Assembly (NCBI GenBank): GCA_964247295.1
Contig: CAXTTV010000056.1
Span: 1 to 25,576, forward strand
Source: CAXTTV01 sp964247295
GTDB taxonomy: Bacteria; Chloroflexota; Ktedonobacteria; Ktedonobacterales; Ktedonobacteraceae
Reading direction: 5' to 3'
Length of the DNA: 25,576 nt
Position 1 is the first letter of the stretch, and every line of letters starts with the position of its first letter. The position numbers and the translations under genes are program-made. Positions 7,120 through 15,527 of the stretch are shown here, piece after piece. Under the pieces are notes generated by a model. That model did no database searches and was not told the DNA's origin. It saw only the letters and a list, made by a program, of their open reading frames with translations.

Positions 7120-8829
7120 TTATTGAGGGTATTTAGGAGTAATAATCGTGTAGCCAATAGAAGGCAAATTTTCAATCGTAAAACGCCTACGAAAATCTGG
7201 CAAACTTTTTAAATACTTTACTTCATCCAAAATAGTGGGGAAGACGTAAGGAGCATAAGGATCTTTCAAGACAGGCTGTATAAACTCATGCACCCGATTA
7301 TCATGTGGTGAGAGCACTATACGGTCCTGGTAACGGTAGTAGACGGCGCAAACCACCCTTTCCTGGGTCTGAAATGCTACCCGGTTACAGGTCCAGTAGT
7401 CCGTATAAATATGTGTAATTCCTCTTCGCACCAGAATGCGTCCGATCTCTTCTCTCTGGCGAGCCTGTGCCTGCTCGGTCGGAATGTATCGAATCGTCTG
7501 GATCGTCCCCAATAAATAGATCGCGGCAATCCCTAGTAGTAGACCCGAGCGGATAACTTTCCTGATCCTCTGACGTTGACTGAACATCGTCTCTTCTTGC
7601 CAGATGTGCCCGCCAATCAATGGGGCTAACAGGGCCGGGGTCAGCACAAGCAGATTATTGAGATAGCGAGCAGAGATAATCGGTCCGGTATACGCGGAGG
7701 GCGCAATCGAATACAGCAGGAGCGTGATCCATCCACTCGCGAGGAGGAGAATCTGAGCAGTATACATAATCATCAGTCTGTGTCGCTTCAAAGGATCATG
7801 GATCTGTCTCCGGGTGTATTGGAGGGCGGCCAGCGAGATACCCGACGAAATACCCATTAAGAGAAGATAGCCAACCGCCCACCCGATCTGAAAGGGGTCG
7901 CAGCTATAGATAGGATCTTGCTGACCATCCGGAATAAGAGTGCTGCGATTGCAAAACAGTCCCCCGCCTGTCGCCAGAGGCAGGGACATCCTGATAGTTG
8001 CCTGGATCGAAGCTGATATATTTATGGATGTCAGGCCACCTCCTGCCCCTGTCGCGTTGAAAGCCTGGACAAAGCCAGCCTGTGGACCTCCAGGGTATGC
8101 AAGTATACTGGCAATCATTGGAGTCAGCCCCAGCAGCAGGCCAGTTAGAATAGCAAGTGGAGCAAAAGAGCGGATCTCGCGTCGGCAAAAAATAATCAAA
8201 AGCAAGGTGGAAGTCAGAACAAAAGGAAAAATCAGCATATCGCTCCAGAGTGCGATCCCTGCGGTCAGGCCCCAGCAGCCGAAAACCAGCATGCGCCTGC
8301 GTCTGGGCACCTGTGGATCTGGCTGGTTAAGACAAAGCCAGATCGCCATGAGCAGGAGCAGGGGAGCGCAGATCAGAATTTCCTGATAGCCTCCTAAAGC
8401 CGTTAATTGGCGGGCCAGCATCGTCGAGGAGCCGAAAGCCAGCAGGGCTAGAGTAATCACAGCATGCTTTTGGGAATAAAGCTTACATGTGAGCGCGTAG
8501 AGCACTATCAGAAAAAGACCGAAGAGCAGTGTTAGCCCTACCCGAACCGCCTCAACCGAAGGGCCACCAACAACACGAAAAAGGAAGGCTCCCAGGTAGG
8601 CCTCAATTGATCCCATATAACTTTGTCCGTAAAAAAAGACCGGGTGCGTGCCTTTGTAAGCAATATCACGAGCCATCAGATCAATTGTCGACTCATCGCT
8701 ATGGGTGAGCGGCCACTGACTAAAAAGTAGAAACAAACGCAGGCCCATTGCAATAACAATAATTCCCGCCGCTATTAACTTATAGCTATGGCCGCGCAAA
8801 CGTTTCCACAAAGGTGCTTTTGGTATCAT
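7120..8829 (-). CDS. GT-C type membrane glycosyltransferase-like protein (paralog 1)
   Basis: A 569-residue polytopic membrane protein, by pattern about ten or more helices. After the first helix comes THSDESTIDLMARD (Asp45-Glu46): an acidic pair in the first extracytoplasmic loop, as in GT-C/GT39 enzymes that use polyprenyl-linked sugars. A conserved FFYGQSYMGSIEAYLG follows. The C-terminal 110 residues are soluble and contain THIYTDYWTCNRVAFQT. From family knowledge such proteins move sugars onto lipids or proteins outside the membrane; the substrate is unknown. It is closely related along its whole length to the gene at 8908-10620, which lies 78 bp upstream in the same direction, so this is a tandem duplication. 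ATG start with only a weak GAGAG ribosome site. Confidence 0.72.
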   Translation of the reverse strand: MIPKAPLWKRLRGHSYKLIAAGIIVIAMGLRLFLLFSQWPLTHSDESTIDLMARDIAYKGTHPVFFYGQSYMGSIEAYLGAFLFRVVGGPSVEAVRVGLTLLFGLFLIVLYALTCKLYSQKHAVITLALLAFGSSTMLARQLTALGGYQEILICAPLLLLMAIWLCLNQPDPQVPRRRRMLVFGCWGLTAGIALWSDMLIFPFVLTSTLLLIIFCRREIRSFAPLAILTGLLLGLTPMIASILAYPGGPQAGFVQAFNATGAGGGLTSINISASIQATIRMSLPLATGGGLFCNRSTLIPDGQQDPIYSCDPFQIGWAVGYLLLMGISSGISLAALQYTRRQIHDPLKRHRLMIMYTAQILLLASGWITLLLYSIAPSAYTGPIISARYLNNLLVLTPALLAPLIGGHIWQEETMFSQRQRIRKVIRSGLLLGIAAIYLLGTIQTIRYIPTEQAQARQREEIGRILVRRGITHIYTDYWTCNRVAFQTQERVVCAVYYRYQDRIVLSPHDNRVHEFIQPVLKDPYAPYVFPTILDEVKYLKSLPDFRRRFTIENLPSIGYTIITPKYPQ

Positions 8830-8860
8830 AACTTCTCTCTAATAATGCAAATACACAAGA

Positions 8861-8878
8861 ATGAATGAATGAATGAAT
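8861..8878. repeat. GAAT tetranucleotide tandem repeat (4 copies)
   Basis: Four exact copies of GAAT between the two paralogous membrane protein genes, about 35 bp above the start of the downstream one. It is outside both reading frames. Copy number could vary by slippage and change leader spacing; short enough to be chance. Confidence 0.6.
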
Positions 8879-8907
8879 CAATGATCTATAGACTGCTAGA
8901 ATAAAGC

Positions 8908-10620
8908 TTATTTTGGCATCAGAATCAGATAGCCCGCATAGCGTAATCGCTGAACCTTGAAATGGCTTTGTGAATAGCGCGTATTGGTGAGCAGAATATG
9001 GGCTTCGGGTGAGTCAAGCGGGTACACATATGAGGCGAGAGGATCGTGGACGACCGCCTCCCTATACTCTTTTATACGGTTAGCGGCATCATCAATTTCA
9101 AGGTTCCTTCCACGCGCCAGCGCCACCGCGCAAGTCACTCGCTCATCGGTCTGAAAAGCCACCCGATTACATGTCCAATACTCCGTATAGATATGTGTTA
9201 TATGCTGCTGAACTAACACTTTTCCAATCTCATTTCGTTGTGCATACTCCTGCTGAATCATGGGTAGTGCTTGCATAAATACGACTGTTCCAACCAGATA
9301 GGCCAGAGCGATCGCAGTCAGAGGCCCGGCCTGAAGCATGCGCACCAGAGTTTGATGCAGAGCAGGGAGCTTTGGTGGAGCAAAAAACAAAGGAGCGAGC
9401 AGCGCGGGTGTCATGACTAGTAGGGTATTAAGATAGCGAGAAGAGGTATAGGCATTAAGGACAGGGGAGGGTGTTACCAGAAACATTAAAATCGTTAGCA
9501 TGCCGGCGATCAAAAGCATACCTTGAGCCCAATAGCGGACTCGATGTGAGTGTTGATCAATTGTTGTGAAGGATTGGGTCTGACCGTTCCGTGTTTTCCA
9601 GATGCCAATCATGACTCCTATACCGGCCAGAAAAAGTAGTAACAGATAGGCCGGTCCCCAAACCATTTGAATGGGTAGACAGCTCTGCGCTTGATTATTC
9701 AGAGCGAGCAAGGCTGGCGTTGGCTGACTATCGCGGCAGAGAAAGTCTCCACCGGTCGCCACCGGGATACTTACCTGCACTGTATTTTGAAGCGCTGTAG
9801 ATAGATCGTATTGCTCGCGCAGACCAGAGCCGGAGGCTCCACTGATCTGTGAGAGCATAATCAACGGTGATGTGCCCGGTGGCTGTCCCAGAATACCAGC
9901 AAGGAGTGGAAGCAGCCCGATGAAAAGGCCCAGCACCAGAGCCAGTGAGGCAAAAGAGCGGATCTCACGGTAGCAAAAGATTAAGAGGAGCAGGCCAGAG
10001 GTCGCGATAAAAGGAAGAATCAAAAGGTTGCTCCAAAAGCCAAACCCGGCGACCGCGCCCCAGGCAGCGAAAGTCAGCAACCGTTTTCTTGAATGGGACG
10101 CGATCTTATTTGGCGATGAAAGCGCCAGACGAGTGGCTAGAAGTAGAAGGAGAGGCGCGCACAGGAGAATCTCTTGATAGCCTCCAATCCCTAGTAACTG
10201 CCGCCTCACCATTGTATAGGAGCCGCAGGCCAGCAGAGCCAGAGAGAGCAGGGCTCGGCTTTTAGAATAGAGCAAGCTTGTCATATGATAAAACACCACA
10301 AGAAAGAGAACATACGGAATCAGTAATCCCAGACGCAGCATCTCTAATGAGGGGCCGAACAATCTAAAAAATATCGCTCCAATATAGGCCTCAGTTGAGC
10401 CCATATAATTCTGCCCGTAGAAAAAAACTGGATGAGCTCCATGTAGAGCGATATGTCGGGCCATCAATGCAATTATCGCCTCATCGCTATTTGTCAGAGG
10501 AGCTTGATGAAACACAATTACTAAGCGGATAATAATTGCACAAAAACCAATCGCGGTCGCAATACATTCTGCCGGATGCAGGGCTAAAAATTTTCGGAGC
10601 GATACTTTTCTGATATGCAT
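8908..10620 (-). CDS. GT-C type membrane glycosyltransferase-like protein (paralog 2)
   Basis: A 570-residue polytopic protein, paralog of the gene at 7120-8829. It shares TNSDEAIIALMARHIA (Asp46-Glu47), FFYGQNYMGSTEAYIG, the RQLLGIGGYQEILLCAPLLLL helix and the C-terminal THIYTEYWTCNRVAFQT module with matching Cys. The frame is open up to 10773, but I place the start at the ATG 10618-10620: GAGGT lies about 8 bp upstream, the length then matches the paralog almost exactly, and the longer form would start (TTG or ATG) inside the terminator hairpin of the replication operon. The extension would add one more hydrophobic helix and cannot be fully ruled out. Role inferred: sugar transfer from a lipid carrier on the outer face of the membrane. 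Confidence 0.72.
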   Translation of the reverse strand: MHIRKVSLRKFLALHPAECIATAIGFCAIIIRLVIVFHQAPLTNSDEAIIALMARHIALHGAHPVFFYGQNYMGSTEAYIGAIFFRLFGPSLEMLRLGLLIPYVLFLVVFYHMTSLLYSKSRALLSLALLACGSYTMVRRQLLGIGGYQEILLCAPLLLLLATRLALSSPNKIASHSRKRLLTFAAWGAVAGFGFWSNLLILPFIATSGLLLLIFCYREIRSFASLALVLGLFIGLLPLLAGILGQPPGTSPLIMLSQISGASGSGLREQYDLSTALQNTVQVSIPVATGGDFLCRDSQPTPALLALNNQAQSCLPIQMVWGPAYLLLLFLAGIGVMIGIWKTRNGQTQSFTTIDQHSHRVRYWAQGMLLIAGMLTILMFLVTPSPVLNAYTSSRYLNTLLVMTPALLAPLFFAPPKLPALHQTLVRMLQAGPLTAIALAYLVGTVVFMQALPMIQQEYAQRNEIGKVLVQQHITHIYTEYWTCNRVAFQTDERVTCAVALARGRNLEIDDAANRIKEYREAVVHDPLASYVYPLDSPEAHILLTNTRYSQSHFKVQRLRYAGYLILMPK

Positions 10621-10736
10621 AGGCTGACCTCGTGATAATTGTAACCTCTTCTTGCTTATGTAATAACGTATAGCATCTATGTAGGGACACAAAATAATAG
10701 AAAGAAGACCAATAAAATAGGTAAAGATAGTGGGGT

Positions 10737-10771
10737 AAAAAAAAAGGGTCGGAAAATACATCCCCGACCCC
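10737..10771 (-). terminator. Intrinsic terminator of the dnaB-dnaD-dnaC-like operon
   Basis: The minus strand reads GGGTCGG (10764-10770), an 11-nt loop, CCGACCC (10746-10752) and then nine T (10737-10745). It lies 17 bp past the stop of the helicase-loader gene. Very clear hairpin and T-tract, separating the replication operon from the membrane protein genes. Confidence 0.92.
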
Positions 10772-10787
10772 AATTAAAGAAAAAGGT

Positions 10788-12350
10788 TTACCGATCGCGG
10801 CGAGGATTCATAGGGCGATAATCCTGAACGCGCTCCATCGTGATTTCTGTGACCAGACTATGATCTTTCAGGCGGGAGCGGATACGCTCATCAACTGCCT
10901 GGAGTCGCATATTATTTGTAGTAATCACGGTAGGAAAGCCTGAATTATACCGATAATTCAAGAGCTGGAATAGTTTCTCGCTGGCCCAGGAAGAGCTTTG
11001 CTCCGAGCCTAGATCATCTAGTACCAGAAGCTCGGCCTCGCGCATATTCGAGAATAAGTGATCGTAGACCGTTTCTGAATTTGGAGCAAAGGTGGCTCGC
11101 AGATGATCCAATAGATCTGGTACGGTCATAAACAGGACCAGTGAGTTACGGGCCAGGCACTGATTCGCGATGGCCGCCGCCAGATGGGTTTTGCCACAGC
11201 CATTGCGACCAATCATCACCAGCCAGCCAAAGGGATCACGGGCATAGTCCAGGGCCGCGTCATACGCCTCTTTCACCCCAGGCACTCGGATATTGAAACT
11301 ATTAAAGGTCTTATCAATAAAAGAATCCATGTTTGAGATCAGGCGTAGCTCCTGACGGCGCTTATCGGCGCGTTCGCGCTCCTTACATTCACAAGGGATG
11401 GGTTTGCCAAAGTTTGGATGCCCAAAAGATACATTTGCCCGTAGATAGCCCGCGCCTCTGCAAGCTGAGCAGACGCCAACCGAGACCGTTGGGAAATTCT
11501 CAACCTCTGGCAGTACCTGGGCCGCTTTTGGTGCTTCTGGTGGCCGCGTTCGCTCAGCCTGGCGTCGGATGATCTCCTGTGGGCGTTCCGACACCCTTTC
11601 TTCAAAAGGTGGGGGGCTTAGTGGTTGCGTCACCCTTTGATAGGTCTGTTGCTCGCGTATCTGCTGGGATGGTGGTGGCGTCGTTAATCCAGGCCGCCGT
11701 AATGTCCGATTAAGCGGACTGCGGAAATCCGTCTCAGGAATCGAACGTTGAAGATCAGTACCAGTTATAGGACTATTAGGATAGCTTCGCGTCGTCGATT
11801 GATAGGAACTGCTCATCGTCATTAAATCGGCGGAATGATTATAGGGATCGAAAAGCTCCTCTTCCTCCTCTCCCTCCCAATCTCCATAGCACATTCCCCC
11901 TTCTTCCTCCCAAGTATCATTTGCATCTGACTGTGGTATGGGAGTAGAGGTATAGGCGTCGGCCTCATAATAATCAGCGTCGATATCCCCCAAAAATGTC
12001 TGAGATAACTGGTATTGAGATCCAGAAGACTGAACAGGAGGGGGTGTATATAAAGAATTGCGCGCGCGCCGGGGCATGGGGCCAGTTTTGTTCATAGATG
12101 GTGGGGGTCCCGCCTGTACGCTACGTGTGTAGGAAGAAGGGGGCATCGGCGGTCGAGCGTACGGTTCAGAAGGTGTATGCGGAAGTGGGCGCGTCACCGG
12201 TTCAGAAGAGGATCGGTGGGCAGCCTGAGACATGGGATAGCCGGAATGATCTTCCGACCCCTGCTGGTTGCGGGCAGCCGCAGCCCGTTGTTCAATCAAA
12301 GAAGGCCGTCTGGGAGCAGAGCGGCCCAGAATATTATGTAAGCGTTCCAT
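10788..12350 (-). CDS. DnaC/DnaI-like helicase loader ATPase with long disordered N-terminus
   Basis: A 520-residue protein whose last 230 residues are an AAA+ ATPase of the DnaC/DnaI/IstB group: Walker A GRNGCGKTH (381-389), Walker B LLVLDDLG (441-448), sensor 1 TVITTNN (474-480), and RIRSRL (489-494) as likely Arg finger/box VII. Before it is a Cys cluster (CSAC at 294-297; CEC at 320-322) like the zinc module of DnaI-type loaders. Residues 1-285 are Pro/Ser/Gln-rich and likely disordered, with a strongly acidic patch (EEEEELFD). Downstream of dnaB and a DnaD-like gene, so loading DnaB onto DNA is the natural role (inference). IstB is less likely: there is no IstA-type transposase near. ATG start, 3 bp after the dnaD-like stop; GGAGG about 11 bp upstream. 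Confidence 0.85.
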   Translation of the reverse strand: MERLHNILGRSAPRRPSLIEQRAAAARNQQGSEDHSGYPMSQAAHRSSSEPVTRPLPHTPSEPYARPPMPPSSYTRSVQAGPPPSMNKTGPMPRRARNSLYTPPPVQSSGSQYQLSQTFLGDIDADYYEADAYTSTPIPQSDANDTWEEEGGMCYGDWEGEEEEELFDPYNHSADLMTMSSSYQSTTRSYPNSPITGTDLQRSIPETDFRSPLNRTLRRPGLTTPPPSQQIREQQTYQRVTQPLSPPPFEERVSERPQEIIRRQAERTRPPEAPKAAQVLPEVENFPTVSVGVCSACRGAGYLRANVSFGHPNFGKPIPCECKERERADKRRQELRLISNMDSFIDKTFNSFNIRVPGVKEAYDAALDYARDPFGWLVMIGRNGCGKTHLAAAIANQCLARNSLVLFMTVPDLLDHLRATFAPNSETVYDHLFSNMREAELLVLDDLGSEQSSSWASEKLFQLLNYRYNSGFPTVITTNNMRLQAVDERIRSRLKDHSLVTEITMERVQDYRPMNPRRDR

Positions 12351-12353
12351 ATT

Positions 12354-13088
12354 TTATCTGCCCTCCGTTTCCCATCGGCGCAAGATCGCGCGGATGTATT
12401 TCCAATTACGTTTATTTACCTGCACAGCCTCACGGAAGGCCGCCTCGATCCATTCGGGAGGATACTGTTCAGCCGCATCCTTAAGATCGTCAGCGATCAA
12501 ATGAGAGAGAAGGCCGATATTTTGTTCATATAAAGTAAAAATATTTGGACGATCAAGTTCGGCATGGACAACTGGAGCCTCGAAGCGTCGGGGGGCAGTC
12601 GCGCCGCCAGAAGGCACCGCCACCACATCGCGTTGCTCCACCTGCTGAGGTTGCTCTGTTTGAAGCAGGCGGACGGGAAGAAGCTCCGCGCCCTGAAGTT
12701 CCGCCACCGCCTTGCGGCTACGAGCTGTATTAAAAAAGTACCAGGTAATCATCTCTGGTTGATGGCTAATCTCATTCATAAGCTTTAAATGTATTCTCAG
12801 TATAGTACCACGGGCAACCGCCTGATCGAGCCCCAGACGTAAGCGTTCCTCCACCGGACGGGGATCGCCCCGACGGCGCAGGCTCTGGACCAACACCGGA
12901 TCAGAGAGCAGCTCCTGGTCATTCACACAACGTGGATTGCCCTGCTTCTGTGCCAGCAGCCAGAAAAGGTGAAGCGTCACCTTCAGCTCAGTCGGGTCCT
13001 CAATCTCCGGTAGCACCACCGTAAAAAAAACTTCTGGCACAGGCACATAAGGATTTTTCCCAGAAGGGAAGCCAGCAAAAGGTTTCAT
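12354..13088 (-). CDS. dnaD: DnaD-domain replication initiation protein
   Basis: A 244-residue protein. The C-terminal part shows the DnaD/DnaB_2 domain pattern: IFTLYEQNIGLLSHLIADDL, then PPEWIEAAFREAV and NKRNWKYIRAILRRWETEG (the YxxxIL-x-W motif). The N-terminal half looks like a winged-helix-type domain (LKVTLHLFWLLAQKQGNP), followed by a Gln/Ala-rich linker. In Bacillus, DnaD works after DnaA and before helicase loading. Its place between dnaB and a DnaC/DnaI-like gene fits the same pathway. The frame opens at a TTG at 13094, but the ATG at 13086-13088 is chosen because GGATGG lies 6 bp upstream of it and directly abuts the TTG. The gap to dnaB is 17 bp and to the loader 3 bp, so this is a tight operon. 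Confidence 0.82.
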   Translation of the reverse strand: MKPFAGFPSGKNPYVPVPEVFFTVVLPEIEDPTELKVTLHLFWLLAQKQGNPRCVNDQELLSDPVLVQSLRRRGDPRPVEERLRLGLDQAVARGTILRIHLKLMNEISHQPEMITWYFFNTARSRKAVAELQGAELLPVRLLQTEQPQQVEQRDVVAVPSGGATAPRRFEAPVVHAELDRPNIFTLYEQNIGLLSHLIADDLKDAAEQYPPEWIEAAFREAVQVNKRNWKYIRAILRRWETEGR

Positions 13089-13105
13089 TAGCAACCATCC
13101 AAAAT

Positions 13106-14938
13106 TTAATCTGTAGGAGGCGCGACTTCCAGATCGCGGAAGCGGGTCTGGCTTGCCTGAAAGAAAAGACTCACCTCACCTACGGGGCCATTACGGTGTT
13201 TCGCAACGATAATATCGGCAATATTTTTGCGTTCAGACTCGGGATTATACACATCATCTCTATAGATAAACATCACAACATCCGCATCTTGCTCAATTGA
13301 ATTATGAACAATTATATTGTTTGCTACAAAGTTATGATGGTCCTCAACAGTCAGATCGTAAACCTCTTCCTCTCCATCTGGTTCGATAGAGACCACCTCA
13401 TCCCAATACACATCACTGGTCGCTAGTTTTGCTAGTTCTTCGCAAGTTGTAATTTTAGCTAGACGCATTGCTCTTTCTCTACCAATGCCATTTTTGTATA
13501 ATAAGGACCTGGGTAGTGCGAGGCGTATACCTGTTGTAATCTCATCCAGGCGCTCCCAGCCGTCGAATGCCAGAAACTTATGGTTTGCCGTCGCTCGAAT
13601 AGTGCGTCCCAGCCGGGTTGTCATCTTAAAGACAGGTTTACAACCAATCGCGAAAGCCTTTACGACTTTCTTTGGTTCCAGTTTCCATGTTTGATTGTTC
13701 AAAGCTAGAACAGTAAAATCTTTTTTGTCTATCAGGCTGTCGATGCGCTGATATTCACCCGAGCCAGCAAGATAGACAAGTGTATCTCCTGTGAGGCAGC
13801 CGCTTTCTCTCAGATCCGAGAGCTGGGGAACCTTGGATTGGCGGCTCTCTACCGTTCGAGAGAGCTGGGCCAGAGCCAGCACCGGGACATTCAGCTCGCG
13901 CGCCAATCCCTTGAGATTGCGGCTAATCTCAGAGACCTCCTGCACCCGGTTCTCATTGCGTTTCCCGCCCATGTGCGATTGCATTAACTGAAGATAATCA
14001 ACCACGATCAGATCGATGCCCCGCTCGGCCTGGAGTCGACGCGCCTTACTGCGCATCTCCACCGTTGAGATACTCGCCGTATCATCGATCCAGATGTTCG
14101 CTTCTGAGAGCACACCCATGGACTCCACAATCCGTTCCCACTCCTCATCCTCGATCCAACCCGTGCGGAGCCGCTGCTGATCGATCGACGCATCCATTGA
14201 GAGCAGGCGTTGCACAAGCTGTTCTTTACTCATCTCAAGGCTAAAGACCGCGACCGAATTTTTGAAGCGTACCGCCGCATTATGGGCCAGGCTAAGGGCC
14301 AGAGACGTTTTTCCAACCGCTGGACGGGCCGCTAGAATAATCAGATCGGAGCGTTGCAGACCGCCGGTCAGACGATCCAGATCGGTAAAGCCGGTTGGTA
14401 CCCCGACAATCTGACCTCGTTGATCATGAACGCGATCCAGCTTATCCATATACTCAGCCAGAATATCGCGCATATGGGAAAAATCGGAGCGTGCATTATT
14501 CTGACTGATACTAAAGACTAGTTGCTCCGCCTTATCCAGAGCCACATTAGCATCGGCCTCATCATAGGCCACCGCCGCGATCTCGCCGGCGGCATGGATC
14601 AAGCGACGAAGGATCGCATTGCGTTCAACAATTCTGGCGTAATGCTCAACATTTCCGCTAGTTGGTACCTGGTTAACAAGAGACGTAATATAGCTAGCGC
14701 CGCCGACATCCTCAAGACGGTTGCGGCGTTCGAGTTCATCGCAGATCGTGATAAAGTCAGCCGGTTCATGCTGCTCATAGAGTTCAACGATAACCTCATA
14801 AATAGTACGGTGAGCGTCTCGATAGAAATCCTCAGCGTGCAGAAAATCAGCAACCTGCACAATCGCCTCAGGATCGATAATAATACTGCCAAGTACACCG
14901 CTCTCGGCTTCAACACTTTGCGGTAAGAGTTTTTCCAC
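13106..14938 (-). CDS. dnaB: Replicative DNA helicase DnaB with in-frame mini-intein
   Basis: DnaB is the hexameric 5'-3' helicase that unwinds the fork. The precursor is 610 residues; without the intein (381-546) it is 444, the normal size. Seen: N-terminal domain MEKLLPQSVEAESGVLGSII, linker, then RecA fold with Walker A ARPAVGKTS (204-212), Walker B IVVDYLQLM (311-319), PVLALAQLSR, and LRESG joined after splicing to SIEQDADVVMFIYRDD. The start is GTG (14936-14938) with GAGGG about 7 bp upstream; the frame upstream stays open a few codons but has no ATG. First gene of a leftward operon with dnaD and the loader. Function depends on splicing, since the insert splits the conserved LRESG-SIEQ segment next to the nucleotide and DNA-binding loops. 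Confidence 0.97.
   Translation of the reverse strand: MEKLLPQSVEAESGVLGSIIIDPEAIVQVADFLHAEDFYRDAHRTIYEVIVELYEQHEPADFITICDELERRNRLEDVGGASYITSLVNQVPTSGNVEHYARIVERNAILRRLIHAAGEIAAVAYDEADANVALDKAEQLVFSISQNNARSDFSHMRDILAEYMDKLDRVHDQRGQIVGVPTGFTDLDRLTGGLQRSDLIILAARPAVGKTSLALSLAHNAAVRFKNSVAVFSLEMSKEQLVQRLLSMDASIDQQRLRTGWIEDEEWERIVESMGVLSEANIWIDDTASISTVEMRSKARRLQAERGIDLIVVDYLQLMQSHMGGKRNENRVQEVSEISRNLKGLARELNVPVLALAQLSRTVESRQSKVPQLSDLRESGCLTGDTLVYLAGSGEYQRIDSLIDKKDFTVLALNNQTWKLEPKKVVKAFAIGCKPVFKMTTRLGRTIRATANHKFLAFDGWERLDEITTGIRLALPRSLLYKNGIGRERAMRLAKITTCEELAKLATSDVYWDEVVSIEPDGEEEVYDLTVEDHHNFVANNIIVHNSIEQDADVVMFIYRDDVYNPESERKNIADIIVAKHRNGPVGEVSLFFQASQTRFRDLEVAPPTD
13301..13798 (-). other. DnaB mini-intein (166 residues, no homing endonuclease)
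   Basis: Residues 381-546 of the dnaB frame. Block A is CLTGDTLVYL with the nucleophile Cys1; block B is GRTIRATANHKFLAFDGW with the TxxH motif; block F is VYDLTVEDHHNFVANN; block G ends IIVHN followed by extein Ser. The site, LRESG|C...HN|S, is the same as that of the known Synechocystis (Ssp) DnaB intein, and the wording of all blocks is close to it. Only about 50 residues separate the N- and C-terminal splicing parts, and no LAGLIDADG motif is visible, so this is a natural mini-intein. The DNA is visibly more AT-rich than flanking dnaB. All residues needed for splicing appear intact. Confidence 0.93.
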
Positions 14939-14982
14939 GTCCCGGCCCTCAAGATAGAAAGCAATGTGTAAGGCATCCCTGG

Positions 14983-15112
14983 ATGAAAATGAGAGGGGGA
15001 TGCAGGGGACAGCAGCCCTTGCTGGAGTCGAGGCACCTTCTCAATTCGTGAAAAAAGCTCTCATAAACTCCCCCTCTTCTCGCCGAAGGCGAAAAATGAG
15101 ACCTTCATTAGA
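14983..15112. repeat. Degenerate repeat related to the MITE-like elements
   Basis: Wording and order resemble copies A and B: GAGGGGGATGCAGGGG, a short hairpin (CAGCA-G-CCCTTGCTG region), GGAG...CACCT, then CTCCCCCTCTTCTCGCCG and a CGCC-GAA-GGCG hairpin before AAAATGAGA. It has an extra central stretch, no matching CAGGGCTATTTCATTC ends and no target duplication that I can see. It overlaps nothing coding and begins 45 bp upstream of the dnaB start. Relation to A/B is likely but unproved without alignment. Confidence 0.45.
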
Positions 15113-15338
15113 TATCGTATGGCGGGATTATAGCACATTGGTTCCAAAACGCACGCTCCAAAAATAACTTCCCTGTGAGTAATTTTGTGCGCCTACACAG
15201 TGTAGCGAATATTGGGTCGTAAATCAAATGAAAGCTTGTTCCTGGAAATGTGGAAATGTGGATATTTTGCGTCCTGGGTAGCACCAGTTTGAGCGTACCC
15301 GTAAAGCCTTAATGACATAATTCTTCATTTTCCCCAAC

Positions 15339-15435
15339 TTATCCACGTCCCCAGGTAAGTTTTCCACACATATCCACAGAGTTATCCACAGAGTTATCCA
15401 CAGAAAAGTTGAGAAATTAGTCCTATTTATCCAAT
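15339..15435 (+). promoter_or_regulatory. Cluster of DnaA-box-like sites (possible origin or DnaA-controlled region)
   Basis: Six same-strand matches to the DnaA box TTATCCACA: TTATCCACG (15339-15347), TTTTCCACA (15360-15368), ATATCCACA (15370-15378), TTATCCACA (15382-15390), TTATCCACA (15394-15402) and TTATCCAAT (15427-15435). The middle three repeat with an exact 12-bp period. Two weaker sites on the opposite strand lie at 15249-15265. The cluster sits in the gap between the leftward dnaB operon and a rightward cyclophilin gene. Either an origin or a DnaA-responsive control region of dnaB is possible; dnaA, dnaN and rpmH are not in view. Confidence 0.75.
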
Positions 15436-15527
15436 TACGAGGGTATTCCAAAAGATGGGGGAGAGATCTTTGGGGTAAAGGAAGCAAACTCTTCAGGTCT
15501 TGACCGCACAGGGATAAGAGGATTATG

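Noticed and set aside
10621..10773. Longer form of the second membrane protein starting at 10773
   Set aside because: It would begin inside the replication operon's terminator hairpin; the ATG at 10620 has a ribosome site and gives the same length as the paralog.
10788..12350. IstB-type transposition helper
   Set aside because: No IstA transposase or IS ends nearby, and the gene is in an operon with dnaB and a DnaD-domain gene.
13798..14938. Frameshift or pseudogene in dnaB because of the internal unfamiliar stretch
   Set aside because: The stretch is an in-frame intein with intact splicing motifs, and both extein halves are normal.
15360..15402. Short phased repeats as a CRISPR array
   Set aside because: The period is only 12 bp with no spacers; the unit is a DnaA box.
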